DNA of 64,000 nucleotides from NCBI GenBank assembly GCA_030017655.1, contig JASEIM010000009.1:1-64000 (forward strand), written 5' to 3'. The DNA is from Methanobacterium sp. (GTDB lineage: Archaea; Methanobacteriota; Methanobacteria; Methanobacteriales; Methanobacteriaceae). The position numbers were made by a program, and so were the translations under genes. Below are positions 1 through 7,513 of the stretch, piece by piece. The notes under the pieces were generated by a model, which saw nothing but the letters and a program-made list of their open reading frames with translations, was not told the origin of the DNA and did not search any database. The first letter of the stretch is position 1. Each line of letters starts with the position of its first letter.

Positions 1-189
1 ATGGATACAAAAGACATGACTAATTTATTAAAGGATGTTACTTCTATAAAATTAATAGAATTACTTTCTTCTGGAAAAGTAGGGATTTATGCACTAATAA
101 GCCAACCACAACTTATGAATAAAGGATATACACCATTTTTAGGTAGATTAGGATTCAGATTAGGCAGTGGGAGTGGCTGTTGTGGCTAA
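1..189 (+). CDS. Small or 5'-truncated hypothetical protein with C-terminal CCG tail
   Basis: The reading frame is open from the first base of the window, so the ATG at position 1 may be an internal methionine and the gene may begin upstream. The visible 62 residues are not recognised. They end in a glycine/serine-rich tail with two adjacent cysteines (GSGSGCCG), which could bind a metal or form a disulfide. It lies 47 bases before the zinc-ribbon/ArsR cluster on the same strand and may belong to it, but this is inference. Function unknown. Confidence 0.45.
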   Translation: MDTKDMTNLLKDVTSIKLIELLSSGKVGIYALISQPQLMNKGYTPFLGRLGFRLGSGSGCCG

Positions 190-236
190 AACTTCTTATT
201 TATTTATAAAAACTAACATTGGGTGGGGTAATCAAA

Positions 237-431
237 TTGACAAAAATAGGAAAAAACACAGTAATGCTAAATAGGAGTAGTACAGGGGCATGTTCAAGTT
301 GTTCTTGTGTAAAACCACAAAAACCAGGTTTTAAAGACGTTATATGCGAAATTTGTGATAGAGTATTCACAACAGATAAAGATGTTTATATCTGTCCGGA
401 GTGCCAGAATAAATATGGGAAATCAGGGTGA
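237..431 (+). CDS. Small zinc-ribbon protein
   Basis: About 64 residues, TTG start chosen because GGTGGGG ends 7 bases upstream; an in-frame TTG at 219 has no ribosome binding site. An N-terminal CSSCSC motif is followed by a C-terminal zinc ribbon with CEIC and CPEC knuckles. The ribbon resembles that of the small protein at 4346-4528 (pattern CxxCxxVxxTxxxVxxCxxC), so the cluster is bracketed by two paralogues. The TGA stop lies inside the GGTGAT ribosome binding site of the ArsR gene, pointing to translational coupling. Role unknown; a metal-binding accessory or sensor is plausible. Confidence 0.7.
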   Translation: MTKIGKNTVMLNRSSTGACSSCSCVKPQKPGFKDVICEICDRVFTTDKDVYICPECQNKYGKSG

Positions 432-435
432 TTTT

Positions 436-783
436 ATGAAAACATGTGAGATTACGGGTGAAGGAAAACCCTGTAGTAACCAGATAAAATTAAAAGAAAC
501 TCTGGATAAAATACCGGGTGATGAAGAATTACAACATAGATCAGAATTATTTAAAGCGATTTCTGATCCAACAAGGCTTAAAATATTATATTTACTTCAA
601 GACGGCGAACTATGTGTTTGTGAAATAATCAATGTACTTGAAAAACCCCAATCTACCATATCTCATCATTTAAATGTTTTGAAAAATGCAGAATTTATAA
701 AAGGAAGGAAAGAAGGAGTCTGGATACATTATAAACTTGTTAACCCAGAAATTGTTGATTTAATTCAAAATTTAGTAATATGA
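436..783 (+). CDS. ArsR/SmtB-family transcriptional regulator
   Basis: 115 residues with a winged helix-turn-helix: SDPTRLKILYLL, then ELCVCEI, then the recognition helix QSTISHHLNVLKNA and wing GRKEGVWIHYKL. ELCVCE is the classic metal(loid)-sensing motif of ArsR repressors, with two cysteines in the DNA-binding helix. An N-terminal extension carries two more cysteines (KTCEITGEGKPC) that might complete the binding site. Start at ATG 436 follows GGTGAT (426-431). By family it should derepress the downstream genes when arsenite or a similar thiophilic ion binds; the actual ligand is not known. The next gene is an arsenate-reductase homologue after one spacer gene. Confidence 0.92.
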   Translation: MKTCEITGEGKPCSNQIKLKETLDKIPGDEELQHRSELFKAISDPTRLKILYLLQDGELCVCEIINVLEKPQSTISHHLNVLKNAEFIKGRKEGVWIHYKLVNPEIVDLIQNLVI

Positions 784-802
784 TTTATATGGAGGAATTA
801 CA

Positions 803-1186
803 ATGGCAAAAGAGAAAATAGCTGTTTCACCTTGTACAGGAATGAGTCCTTATGGATTAGTTGCAAGAGCAGCATGTTCAGACACTGTTAATGAAAATGA
901 AGATGTTATATCCATATGTATAACTGCCACATCTGCAGAAAGCGGAGGATATAAAAATTTAATAAAAAAATATCCAATTATTGCAATAAACGGATGCGAA
1001 AATGCATGTGTTGGTAAAATACTCTCCCAAAAGGGTGTTAAAACTTCTAAAGACTTAAACATAATGAAATTATTAAATGAAGAGGGTTTGAAACCTACTG
1101 ATGTTGCAAGACTTGACGAAGAAGGAGAAAAATGCGTTGAAGCAGTTAAAAAGAAAATTAAAGAGCTTTTAGAAGACAGCGAGTGA
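803..1186 (+). CDS. DGC-domain putative zinc-binding protein
   Basis: 127 residues. The N-terminal CTGMSPYGLVARAA and central NGCENACVGKIL segments match the cysteine-containing landmarks of the DGC family (PF08859), with N replacing D in the name-giving DGC motif. Additional cysteines sit around residues 25 and 39, and a lysine-rich helix forms the C terminus. Strong ribosome binding site GGAGGAATTACA before ATG 803. Biochemical function of the family is unknown; conserved cysteines suggest metal or persulfide handling. It overlaps the ribosome binding region of the phosphatase-like gene that follows, so the two are probably co-translated. Confidence 0.75.
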   Translation: MAKEKIAVSPCTGMSPYGLVARAACSDTVNENEDVISICITATSAESGGYKNLIKKYPIIAINGCENACVGKILSQKGVKTSKDLNIMKLLNEEGLKPTDVARLDEEGEKCVEAVKKKIKELLEDSE

Positions 1187-1191
1187 TTTTA

Positions 1192-1620
1192 TTGACAAAC
1201 CATAATTCCAAAAAGAGCGTTTTATTTATTTGCAGAAATAACTCTGGTAGATCTCAAATGGCAGAAGGGCTATTAAAACACATATGCGGAGATAAATATG
1301 ATGTATATAGTGCTGGAATTGATCCTAAGGGCGTAAGTCCGATAGCCATCGAAGTCATGGCCGAAATTGGGATTGATATCTCTGATCAATCCTCTACAAA
1401 TCTCGAGGAATACAATGGGCAAAAATTTGACTATGTGGTAACGCTCTGCGATGATGGAAACTGTCCAGTGTTTTTAAGTGGTAAAAAATACATTCACCAT
1501 GGATTTAAGGATCCAGCCACTTACTTTGAAAATAATCTGGAAAAAATAGATGTTTTTAGAATTATTAGAGATGAAATTAAAGATTGGATAGAAAATTCGT
1601 TAATAAATGATATTAATTAA
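1192..1620 (+). CDS. Arsenate reductase / low-molecular-weight phosphotyrosine phosphatase family
   Basis: 142 residues. The P-loop CRNNSGRSQ (CX5R) near the N terminus, an SAG motif, a second cysteine pair in TLCDDGNCP and the DP(A)T loop match thioredoxin-coupled arsenate reductases of the LMW-PTPase fold. TTG 1192 is preferred over GTG 1183 because AGTGAT ends 4 bases upstream; the upstream stop TGA is inside that site. With the ArsR gene next door, arsenate reduction is the natural reading, but no ArsB/Acr3 exporter is present in the visible cluster, so another substrate is possible. Confidence 0.82.
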   Translation: MTNHNSKKSVLFICRNNSGRSQMAEGLLKHICGDKYDVYSAGIDPKGVSPIAIEVMAEIGIDISDQSSTNLEEYNGQKFDYVVTLCDDGNCPVFLSGKKYIHHGFKDPATYFENNLEKIDVFRIIRDEIKDWIENSLINDIN

Positions 1621-1650
1621 GTAAAGATATAATTTCAGGAGCTTAAAAAG

Positions 1651-2310
1651 ATGTTAAAAGTCGCAATAGCTACAGATGGCCCTTATGGGGAACGTGCATA
1701 TGAATATATAAGTAAAGAATTTGATACTGAGTTTATAGAACTTGAACAACCAGCCTCCATGTTTATGGATGAAATTGAAATTCCGGAAGACGCTTTAAAG
1801 AAATTTGAAGCTGCAGATATACTCATAACCTACACCATTCATCCTGATCTTACCCTCGACCTCGTAGAAATGCTTCATGACAAGGTAGAATGGGTGATAG
1901 TGGCTGCATGGAGGGGTGAAGGATTTAAAAACCAGCTTGAAAGATTAGGAAATGTTACATGCCCTGAAAACATGTGCGATCTTCAGGAAAATGGAAATCC
2001 TGTATTCGATGAGTTTGTAGCCAAATTTGGAAGGCCCATTGTTAGAATAAACTGTCAGGGCGATAAAGTTGTTGATATAGAAGTTTTAAGGTCATCTCCC
2101 TGTGGATCAACATTTTTTGTGGCTGAAGAAATGATTGGACAGAATTTAGAGGATTTACCAATAAAAGCTGGTTTAAAAATACAGCATTATCCATGCAGGG
2201 CTCCAAAAATGAGATTATTCAGCGATGATGAGTGTAAAAAAGAGATGGCAGCGAATTTCCATAAGGAAGCATTTGAGGAAGCTCTCAAACGCGTAGCGTT
2301 TGGAGCGTAA
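1651..2310 (+). CDS. DUF166 family protein
   Basis: 219 residues, recognised as the archaeal DUF166 family (sometimes labelled thymidylate synthase-like without firm evidence). Features include the start KVAIATDGPYGERAY, a cysteine pair CPENMC near residue 111, SSPCGSTFFVAEEM around 150 and HYPCRAPK near 180; the spaced cysteines could ligate an Fe-S cluster or metal. Ribosome binding site AGGAGC 8 bases before ATG. The last codons run through a small inverted repeat (2284-2305), so the C terminus appears to read into an intergenic palindromic element. Function unknown. Confidence 0.75.
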   Translation: MLKVAIATDGPYGERAYEYISKEFDTEFIELEQPASMFMDEIEIPEDALKKFEAADILITYTIHPDLTLDLVEMLHDKVEWVIVAAWRGEGFKNQLERLGNVTCPENMCDLQENGNPVFDEFVAKFGRPIVRINCQGDKVVDIEVLRSSPCGSTFFVAEEMIGQNLEDLPIKAGLKIQHYPCRAPKMRLFSDDECKKEMAANFHKEAFEEALKRVAFGA

Positions 2311-2328
2311 AAATCCTAGATTTTTTAC
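2284..2328. repeat. Paired short hairpins at the end of the DUF166 gene
   Basis: Two back-to-back hairpins: AAACGC-gta-GCGTTT (2287-2301, with flanking CTC/GAG arms) and GTAAAAATC-cta-GATTTTTTAC (2307-2328). They share the three-base-loop, AAAATC/GATTTT style of the elements at 23.6, 29.9, 41.4, 47.5 and 55.9 kb. The second could also end transcription. Confidence 0.6.
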
Positions 2329-2584
2329 AGCACTTCAAAGCGTTAAAGAAGAAAAAGAATAAATTTAAAATAAGTCTTTAATTTTATTTTCTATTTTAGG
2401 TGTATTATTTATCATATTGTTCTATCAGTTGAAATTAAAATTTTAATAACCATTTTAAATGAATTTTAATATTCTAAAAAGATATTTTACAGAATTAATT
2501 GATTAAATTTTTTTAATATTATTTTTATTATTGTTCATTATTATTCATGAAAATTATTTATTCTAATAAAAAATATATTAAATT

Positions 2585-2962
2585 ATGGAAAGTTCACCAC
2601 CTAAAAAGACCCTGACCCTGATATTAACAGAAGGCCCATATCGATCTCAATATGCAGATATGGCCTATGAAATCGCTAAAAGCGCTTTAAATAATGAATA
2701 TAATGTTAATATATTTCTTTACATGGACGCCACCCACATCCCTCGTAAAGGGCAGAATCCACACTCATTTCCCAATATTTTAGAAAAAATAAAGAAACTT
2801 GTCAGTAGAGGTGCCGATATAAGGGCATGTGTAAGGTGTGCAACAGCAAGAGGATATGCATGTGACGCTAAATTCCCATATATTAATGGAATAACAATTA
2901 CAAATGTTTACGACATTCCAGAATGGATTAAAAAGAGTGATAAAGTTTTAAGTTTAGGTTAA
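2585..2962 (+). CDS. DsrE/TusD-like sulfur-relay protein
   Basis: 125 residues with the DsrE fold: strand LTLILTEGPYRSQYADMAYEIAKSAL, NVNIFLYMDATHIPRKG, then ADIRACVRCATARGY and a C-terminal SDKVLSLG. The cysteine in the CxxCxxARG segment sits where TusD/DsrE carry the sulfur-accepting cysteine, so this member of the trio is probably the persulfide carrier. No ribosome binding site precedes the ATG; a TATA-like TTATTTATTCT lies about 25-30 bases upstream (near 2553), consistent with a separate promoter and leaderless mRNA. It begins a tight run of four genes ending at 4528. Confidence 0.78.
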   Translation: MESSPPKKTLTLILTEGPYRSQYADMAYEIAKSALNNEYNVNIFLYMDATHIPRKGQNPHSFPNILEKIKKLVSRGADIRACVRCATARGYACDAKFPYINGITITNVYDIPEWIKKSDKVLSLG

Positions 2963-2974
2963 ACGGTTGATAAT

Positions 2975-3325
2975 ATGGATTCAGTTTTAGTGATAATTGA
3001 TAAAGCCCCTTACGGCTGGGAAGATGTATTCAGCGGATTTTTTGTGGAAATAGCCTGTTTGAACAGACAGCTGGATGCAGATGTTGTGTTAATTGAAGAT
3101 GGAGTATATGCCGCTATACACGGTCAGAACTCCGATGATATTAAATTTCCATGTGTTGGAGAATTAACATATCTAATATTCCCTGAAGGGAATTTATACG
3201 TTTATGAAGATTCTCTTAAAAAAAGAGGCATTAGTGAAGATGATTTGATGGAAACCATTGAAGTGGTTAATTCAAAAGAGCTCTATGAAATTACCAGAGC
3301 CAAAGAAGCAGTTATTAAGATCTAG
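2975..3325 (+). CDS. DsrF/TusC-like protein
   Basis: 116 residues of the DsrE/F superfamily: SVLVIIDKAPYGWEDVFSGFFVEIACL at the start, DADVVLIEDGVYAAIHGQNS in the middle, and LYVYEDSLKKRGISEDDL towards the end, the pattern seen in TusC. The position corresponding to the catalytic cysteine is not a cysteine, as is usual for TusC/DsrF, which act as structural partners of TusD/DsrE. Starts 12 bases after the DsrE gene, GGTTGAT as ribosome binding site. Likely forms a hetero-oligomer with its neighbours. Confidence 0.75.
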   Translation: MDSVLVIIDKAPYGWEDVFSGFFVEIACLNRQLDADVVLIEDGVYAAIHGQNSDDIKFPCVGELTYLIFPEGNLYVYEDSLKKRGISEDDLMETIEVVNSKELYEITRAKEAVIKI

Positions 3326-3365
3326 AAAATCCAATTTACGAGGATATAATAATTCAGGTATCAAA

Positions 3366-3980
3366 ATGAAAATGGAAGAAATAGAATACGAACTTTTTAA
3401 AAACGGATCGCTGATTAAAAAGGTTGTAATAAAAAATATTAAGCCATGCATAATTGCTGAAGGACAAATCAGTGTTCTATTACAGCTTGATAATGAGCTT
3501 CACCACGTCTTACCTCATCTGGCTGTTAAATTTCCCCCAGGAAATGTAAATTATCTTGAAAAAAAGAATATTTTAACCCTTTCCATTTATGAACGACTTA
3601 TCACGGTTTATCCCTCTGGAAAAGTGAGCATGAATAAAACCAACACTAAGGAAGAATCCATTGAGATAATCAGAGAAATAAGTACTTTAATAAATAAAAC
3701 CCACCAGGAAGTTCAGGAAGGGAAAACTGCCAGTTCTATGGCTTTAAAAGAGAAATTATCTAAAATCGGACCTTTAACAATATACAAGTGCTTGCCTCAG
3801 ACAGACTGTGCTGAATGTGGACAAACCACATGTATGGCGTTTGCAATGAAAGTGCTTTCAGGAGAATCTAAACTTTATGAATGCATGCTTTTACACGAAA
3901 TGGGATATGCAAACAACGTGAAATGCCTTAAATCAAGTTTAGGAAATAAGATAATGGAAATACTCGGATGGAAAATATAA
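3366..3980 (+). CDS. Protein with CdhE/AcsC-type putative Fe-S domain
   Basis: About 204 residues from ATG 3366 (an upstream extension in the same frame overlaps the previous gene and lacks a ribosome binding site). The N-terminal two thirds are unrecognised. The C-terminal part has YKCLPQTDCAECGQTTCMAFAMKVL followed by a further cysteine in YECMLL, the four-cysteine pattern (PF04060-like) found at the N terminus of the corrinoid Fe-S protein large subunit of CODH/acetyl-CoA synthase. Probably binds a [4Fe-4S] cluster. Placed between two DsrE-like genes, it may couple electron transfer to sulfur transfer; that link is inference. Confidence 0.68.
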   Translation: MKMEEIEYELFKNGSLIKKVVIKNIKPCIIAEGQISVLLQLDNELHHVLPHLAVKFPPGNVNYLEKKNILTLSIYERLITVYPSGKVSMNKTNTKEESIEIIREISTLINKTHQEVQEGKTASSMALKEKLSKIGPLTIYKCLPQTDCAECGQTTCMAFAMKVLSGESKLYECMLLHEMGYANNVKCLKSSLGNKIMEILGWKI

Positions 3981-4012
3981 TTAAAACAGAAAAAAGTATT
4001 CAGGAGAGAATA

Positions 4013-4336
4013 ATGCATATAGGACTTATATTAACAAAAACCCCTGCAGAAGAAGGTTTCCAGACATTTATACAATTTGCAAATTTGTATCAGGGAAAGG
4101 ACGAAGTCACAATTTACATGATAGGTAATGGAGTTTTCTGTGCAAGGAAAGGGCATCTGAATGAAGACAAAATATTAAATTTACTTGAAAATTCGCTTAT
4201 ATATGCAAATTCAAATGATTTAAATGCCAGAGGAATTAAAGAGAATGATTTAATAGATGGAATAAAAATTATCCGGGGATATGATGACCTTGTGGTTGAT
4301 ATCATGGAAGAATTTGACCAGATTTTAAGTTTTTAA
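4013..4336 (+). CDS. DsrE-family protein (third member)
   Basis: 107 residues from ATG 4013, chosen over ATG 3968 because AGGAGA ends 6 bases upstream and the fold begins at MHIGLILTKTPAEEGFQTF. Contains DEVTIYMIGNGVFCARKG and a TusC-like ANSNDLNARGIKENDLIDG segment. The usual sulfur-carrying cysteine position is occupied by asparagine, but a cysteine sits in the GNGVFCARKG loop. Probably the partner of the two DsrE/F genes upstream, completing a TusBCD-like set of three. Ends 9 bases before the zinc-ribbon gene. Confidence 0.72.
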   Translation: MHIGLILTKTPAEEGFQTFIQFANLYQGKDEVTIYMIGNGVFCARKGHLNEDKILNLLENSLIYANSNDLNARGIKENDLIDGIKIIRGYDDLVVDIMEEFDQILSF

Positions 4337-4345
4337 GGGTAAATT

Positions 4346-4528
4346 ATGGCTAAAAGGAAGAAAGATAAAGAATCGAAGGTCATGGTTGGAATCAAGTGCC
4401 AGTGCAAGGACAGAGCAGTAAAACGGCCGGAACCACTAATCAGAAAGACAGTCTGTAAAAAATGTGGTAAAGTTTATAAAACTAATCGGGAAGTTGATAT
4501 TTGTTTTGATTGTGAAAAAAGTAAATAG
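4346..4528 (+). CDS. Small basic zinc-ribbon protein
   Basis: 60 residues with a lysine-rich N terminus, a CQC motif and a zinc ribbon CKKC...CFDC. Paralogous in layout to the protein at 237-431: in both the ribbon reads CxxCxxVxxTxxxVxxCxxC followed by lysines. AGGGT ribosome binding site before ATG. Last gene of the cluster; its stop is 9 bases from the convergent protease gene. Could bind nucleic acid or shuttle a metal; function unknown. Confidence 0.7.
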   Translation: MAKRKKDKESKVMVGIKCQCKDRAVKRPEPLIRKTVCKKCGKVYKTNREVDICFDCEKSK

Positions 4529-4537
4529 GGTGTTAGA

Positions 4538-5698
4538 TTAACTAAGAGACAATAATATGCCTCTTCCCACCCCATATATCAGGCTAACTACTAAAAATGC
4601 AATTAAAACAAAGGAAACCCCATTTACTATTGGTTTCACAGTTTCTTTAGATAGTTTATAGCTTAATATCTCTTCAAAAATATGTCCTCCGTCTAATGGT
4701 TTCATTGGAAGCAAATTGAAGGTTCCAACTACAAAGTTTAAAAGAAATATCCAATTAAACAGATCTTTAAGATAAAATAGTATCCATGGGAGGGTATTTC
4801 CATATTTTACAGCAATATCCTGGTTGATTACCTGATGTTCCGTACTTCGTATTCCTATATATGAACGGGTGGAATTATTTGGATTAGATCCTGTTTTAAC
4901 CTTAAATATTCCCTGATTAGTTTGGAATGTTAATTCATCACCAATTTTTGTTTTATTTAAGGTGTTTGCATATTCAGTAATGTTATTTGTAGATTTTCCA
5001 TTAATACTGTAGATGATCATTCCTTCTTTTAAAATACCTTCGGCCGGGCTATTTGGAACTACACTGGTAATTTCTATTCCATCTGAATGGAAGGAAGGTG
5101 CAATTGCAAAATTTGACACTAAAAATACAATTAGTAGGGCAATAAATGCAAGACTAAGATTGAATATAGACCCTGCTGCGTAGATTCGGAGCTTTGCAAG
5201 TCTTGAAGCTTTTTTAACTCCTTCTTCATCAGGTTCAACAAATGCACCTGGAAGGACTCCAAGCAATAATACGCCTATTGATTTTATTTTAATTCCTTCA
5301 ACCCTTGCCAGAATTCCATGAGCGAATTCATGGACAACAATTACTGTTGCAAGCCCAATTAAACCATAACCTAATGGTAAATATATTGGATTTCCTGGAT
5401 AATCAACACCGGGCAGAATTGGAGATGCTGGTGGGGCTGTCGTGAATGTTTTAAGTGATAATATTATAAAATAAATCATCAAACCCATAAAAAATACAGA
5501 TACAGGGATTCCGATATTCATAAATAGTTTCCAGAATCTTGGGCTTTTTCGAGCGATAGAATCAATTAAATCCCTCATACGCAATGTTCTTCTCATTAAA
5601 AGAGGGCCATTTACATCAATTTTTAGTTTATCTTTAAATAAAAGGGCTAAAACCCATATGATTACAAATCCAATGGCATAATACCATAAAACGTTCAC
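4538..5698 (-). CDS. Site-2-type membrane zinc protease (M50 family)
   Basis: 386 residues with several membrane segments. HEFAHGILAR near residue 125 is the HExxH zinc site, and LLPMKPLDGGHIF near 325 provides the third ligand (D in the NxxPxxPLDGG type motif). A PDZ-like domain lies between (NSPAEGILKEGMIIYSINGK). Intramembrane cleavage of membrane-anchored substrates is expected. GTG start after AGGTGAT. It converges with the sulfur cluster and is followed on the minus strand by no obvious partner, so its substrate is not evident. Confidence 0.88.
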   Translation of the reverse strand: MNVLWYYAIGFVIIWVLALLFKDKLKIDVNGPLLMRRTLRMRDLIDSIARKSPRFWKLFMNIGIPVSVFFMGLMIYFIILSLKTFTTAPPASPILPGVDYPGNPIYLPLGYGLIGLATVIVVHEFAHGILARVEGIKIKSIGVLLLGVLPGAFVEPDEEGVKKASRLAKLRIYAAGSIFNLSLAFIALLIVFLVSNFAIAPSFHSDGIEITSVVPNSPAEGILKEGMIIYSINGKSTNNITEYANTLNKTKIGDELTFQTNQGIFKVKTGSNPNNSTRSYIGIRSTEHQVINQDIAVKYGNTLPWILFYLKDLFNWIFLLNFVVGTFNLLPMKPLDGGHIFEEILSYKLSKETVKPIVNGVSFVLIAFLVVSLIYGVGRGILLSLS

Positions 5699-5738
5699 TA
5701 AATCACCTTTATATTAAATATTCTTTAATAAATTTGAA

Positions 5739-6953
5739 TTAAACCTTTAGGGAGTCATAGAGCAAAACATTGCACTCTTCTCCTTCTGCTATTCCTTCAT
5801 TATTTTCATCTATTAAAATATAGGAGTCAGATTCAACCATAGATCTTATAACTCCAGAACCTCTAATTTTTAAGGGAGATACCATATTTCCATCTGTTTT
5901 TGCCCTTATATACTCTGTTCTTCCCAGTGTTGAAGGGATCTTTCGTGATGCAATTTTTTTGATGAGTGGAGGTTTTCTATGGATATTCTGCATTTTCAGA
6001 ATAAAATTCCGTGCAAAAATGTCAAACTGCACCATGGAAGCCACAGGATAACCAGAAAGCATAAATATTGGAGTACTATCAATTATTCCAAATCCAAATG
6101 GTTTACCAGGCTTAATGGCGACCCCATGAATCAAAACTTCACCTAATTTGCCAATGACATCCACCACAACATCCCCCTTGCTGATTGCAGTGCCCCCTGT
6201 TGTTATTATGGCATCACAGGACTTTAAAAATTCTTTAATCTGACCGGATACCTTTTCTGCTTCATCTGTGCAGTGTGTAACTTCTGGAACTGCAAGAATG
6301 CTTTCTACAAGGGCCTTTAAAGTATAATAGTTAGAATTTATAATCTTTGCTTCTTTTATTTCAGATAGGGACATTACAAGCTCATTTCCGGTAGTTATTA
6401 CTCCTATTTTAGGTTTTTTAAACACTTTTATTTTTTCATGACCTGAAGAGGATATTATACCAATATCCTGGGGTCTTAGAAGATTTCCAGACTTTAAAAT
6501 AAGGTCTCCCATTTTAAAATCTTCAGCTTTAGGTGAAACGTTTTCAGAAGGTGTTAATGAATATTCAACTTCTAAATCATCGCCATTTTCTAGTGTATAT
6601 TCTTCCATGACCACGGCATTCGCCCCTTCAGGTATAGGGGCGCCGGTAGCTATTTTTACAGCTTCACCATTTTTTAATGAAACATATGATGCCTTTCCTG
6701 CGCCTATTCTATCTACAATTTTTAAATGTGCAGGATTTGCCTGTGATGCACCGAAAGTATCTTCTGCCTTTACAGCATAGCCGTCCATGGCCGAATTATC
6801 AAATGCAGGAGAATTTAAAAGCGAAGTTATATCTTCTGCAAGCACACGATTATATGCATCCCCAATAGAAACTTCCTCAATACTGGTTACAATTTCCTTA
6901 GCTTCAATGATATTTAGCGCTTTTTCTAAAGGCATTAAACTTGATAAAAACAT
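5739..6953 (-). CDS. moeA: Molybdopterin molybdenumtransferase MoeA
   Basis: About 404 residues. Motifs: SPAFDNSAMDGYA, GAPIPEGANAVVM, GVITTGNEL, the MPT-binding ITTGGTAISKGD, and PGKPFGFG with a C-terminal MoeA domain IV. Inserts molybdenum or tungsten into molybdopterin for enzymes such as formylmethanofuran and formate dehydrogenases. ATG 6953 is favoured over GTG 6968 because AGGTGG lies upstream of it. Monocistronic in appearance; a paralogue elsewhere in the genome would be usual for methanogens. Confidence 0.93.
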   Translation of the reverse strand: MFLSSLMPLEKALNIIEAKEIVTSIEEVSIGDAYNRVLAEDITSLLNSPAFDNSAMDGYAVKAEDTFGASQANPAHLKIVDRIGAGKASYVSLKNGEAVKIATGAPIPEGANAVVMEEYTLENGDDLEVEYSLTPSENVSPKAEDFKMGDLILKSGNLLRPQDIGIISSSGHEKIKVFKKPKIGVITTGNELVMSLSEIKEAKIINSNYYTLKALVESILAVPEVTHCTDEAEKVSGQIKEFLKSCDAIITTGGTAISKGDVVVDVIGKLGEVLIHGVAIKPGKPFGFGIIDSTPIFMLSGYPVASMVQFDIFARNFILKMQNIHRKPPLIKKIASRKIPSTLGRTEYIRAKTDGNMVSPLKIRGSGVIRSMVESDSYILIDENNEGIAEGEECNVLLYDSLKV

Positions 6954-7253
6954 TTTGATGTAGTCCACCTAAAATTTAATAATCAGTATTTTGTTGTATT
7001 CGTATATATGACTTTTATTTAAATTATATTTTGGGTGATTTGATATCTCAAACTTAATCAGTAATAAATTTTGATTTTTCTATGAAAAAATCCATATTTT
7101 ATATTATTTCTAATTAAACTATTTTAAAGGATTTTATAATTAAATTATAACTACATACTAACTTTTTTAGATGAAAAATGTCCATTAATTGATATTTATT
7201 AAAAAAGGTAAGGCATCTATCATCATATATGATTTGAAGTGATAATATGGAGG

Positions 7254-7261
7254 TATAAAAG
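7254..7261 (+). promoter_or_regulatory. TATA box for the transglutaminase-like gene
   Basis: TATAAAAG in an otherwise gene-free stretch; transcription would start about 25 bases downstream (near 7285), leaving a leader of roughly 230 bases before the coding region at 7514. Confidence 0.45.
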
Positions 7262-7284
7262 TTTCTATACGTGACGATTTTTTG

Positions 7285-7513
7285 AAAATAGCTCTTATTT
7301 GGGTTAATTTAGTAAAAATTCAATTGGAGAGTGTTCATCTATAATTCAACAGTTAAATAACCTCTAAGGCAGTCTTAAATCAAAAAAAGAGAGTTATGCT
7401 GGCGTTTTTTGGAGAAAAAAATCAAAACATTTATATGTGATGTTGAGTTATTTTGTTATGTCCAAAACGTCCTATGTAGGTGTATTAATACGTTAGGACT
7501 CGGAGGCGGTACA
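7285..7513 (+). other. Long, potentially structured 5' leader
   Basis: Between the moeA start and the secreted protein there are 560 bases without a convincing gene. The part after the TATA box contains complementary segments: GGTTA-TTTA (7302-7311) with TAAATAACC (7354-7362), CTCTT (7292-7296) with AAGAG (7387-7391), and, just before the ribosome binding site, GTCCTA (about 7469-7474) with TAGGAC (about 7493-7498) enclosing a perfect GTATTAATAC palindrome. This could be a regulatory RNA controlling translation. It does not match a riboswitch class I recognise. Confidence 0.35.

Noticed and set aside
237..1620. Standard arsenic-resistance operon
   Set aside because: ArsR and an arsenate reductase are present, but no ArsB/Acr3 exporter was found in the cluster and DGC, DUF166 and DsrE genes are not typical; arsenic role left open.
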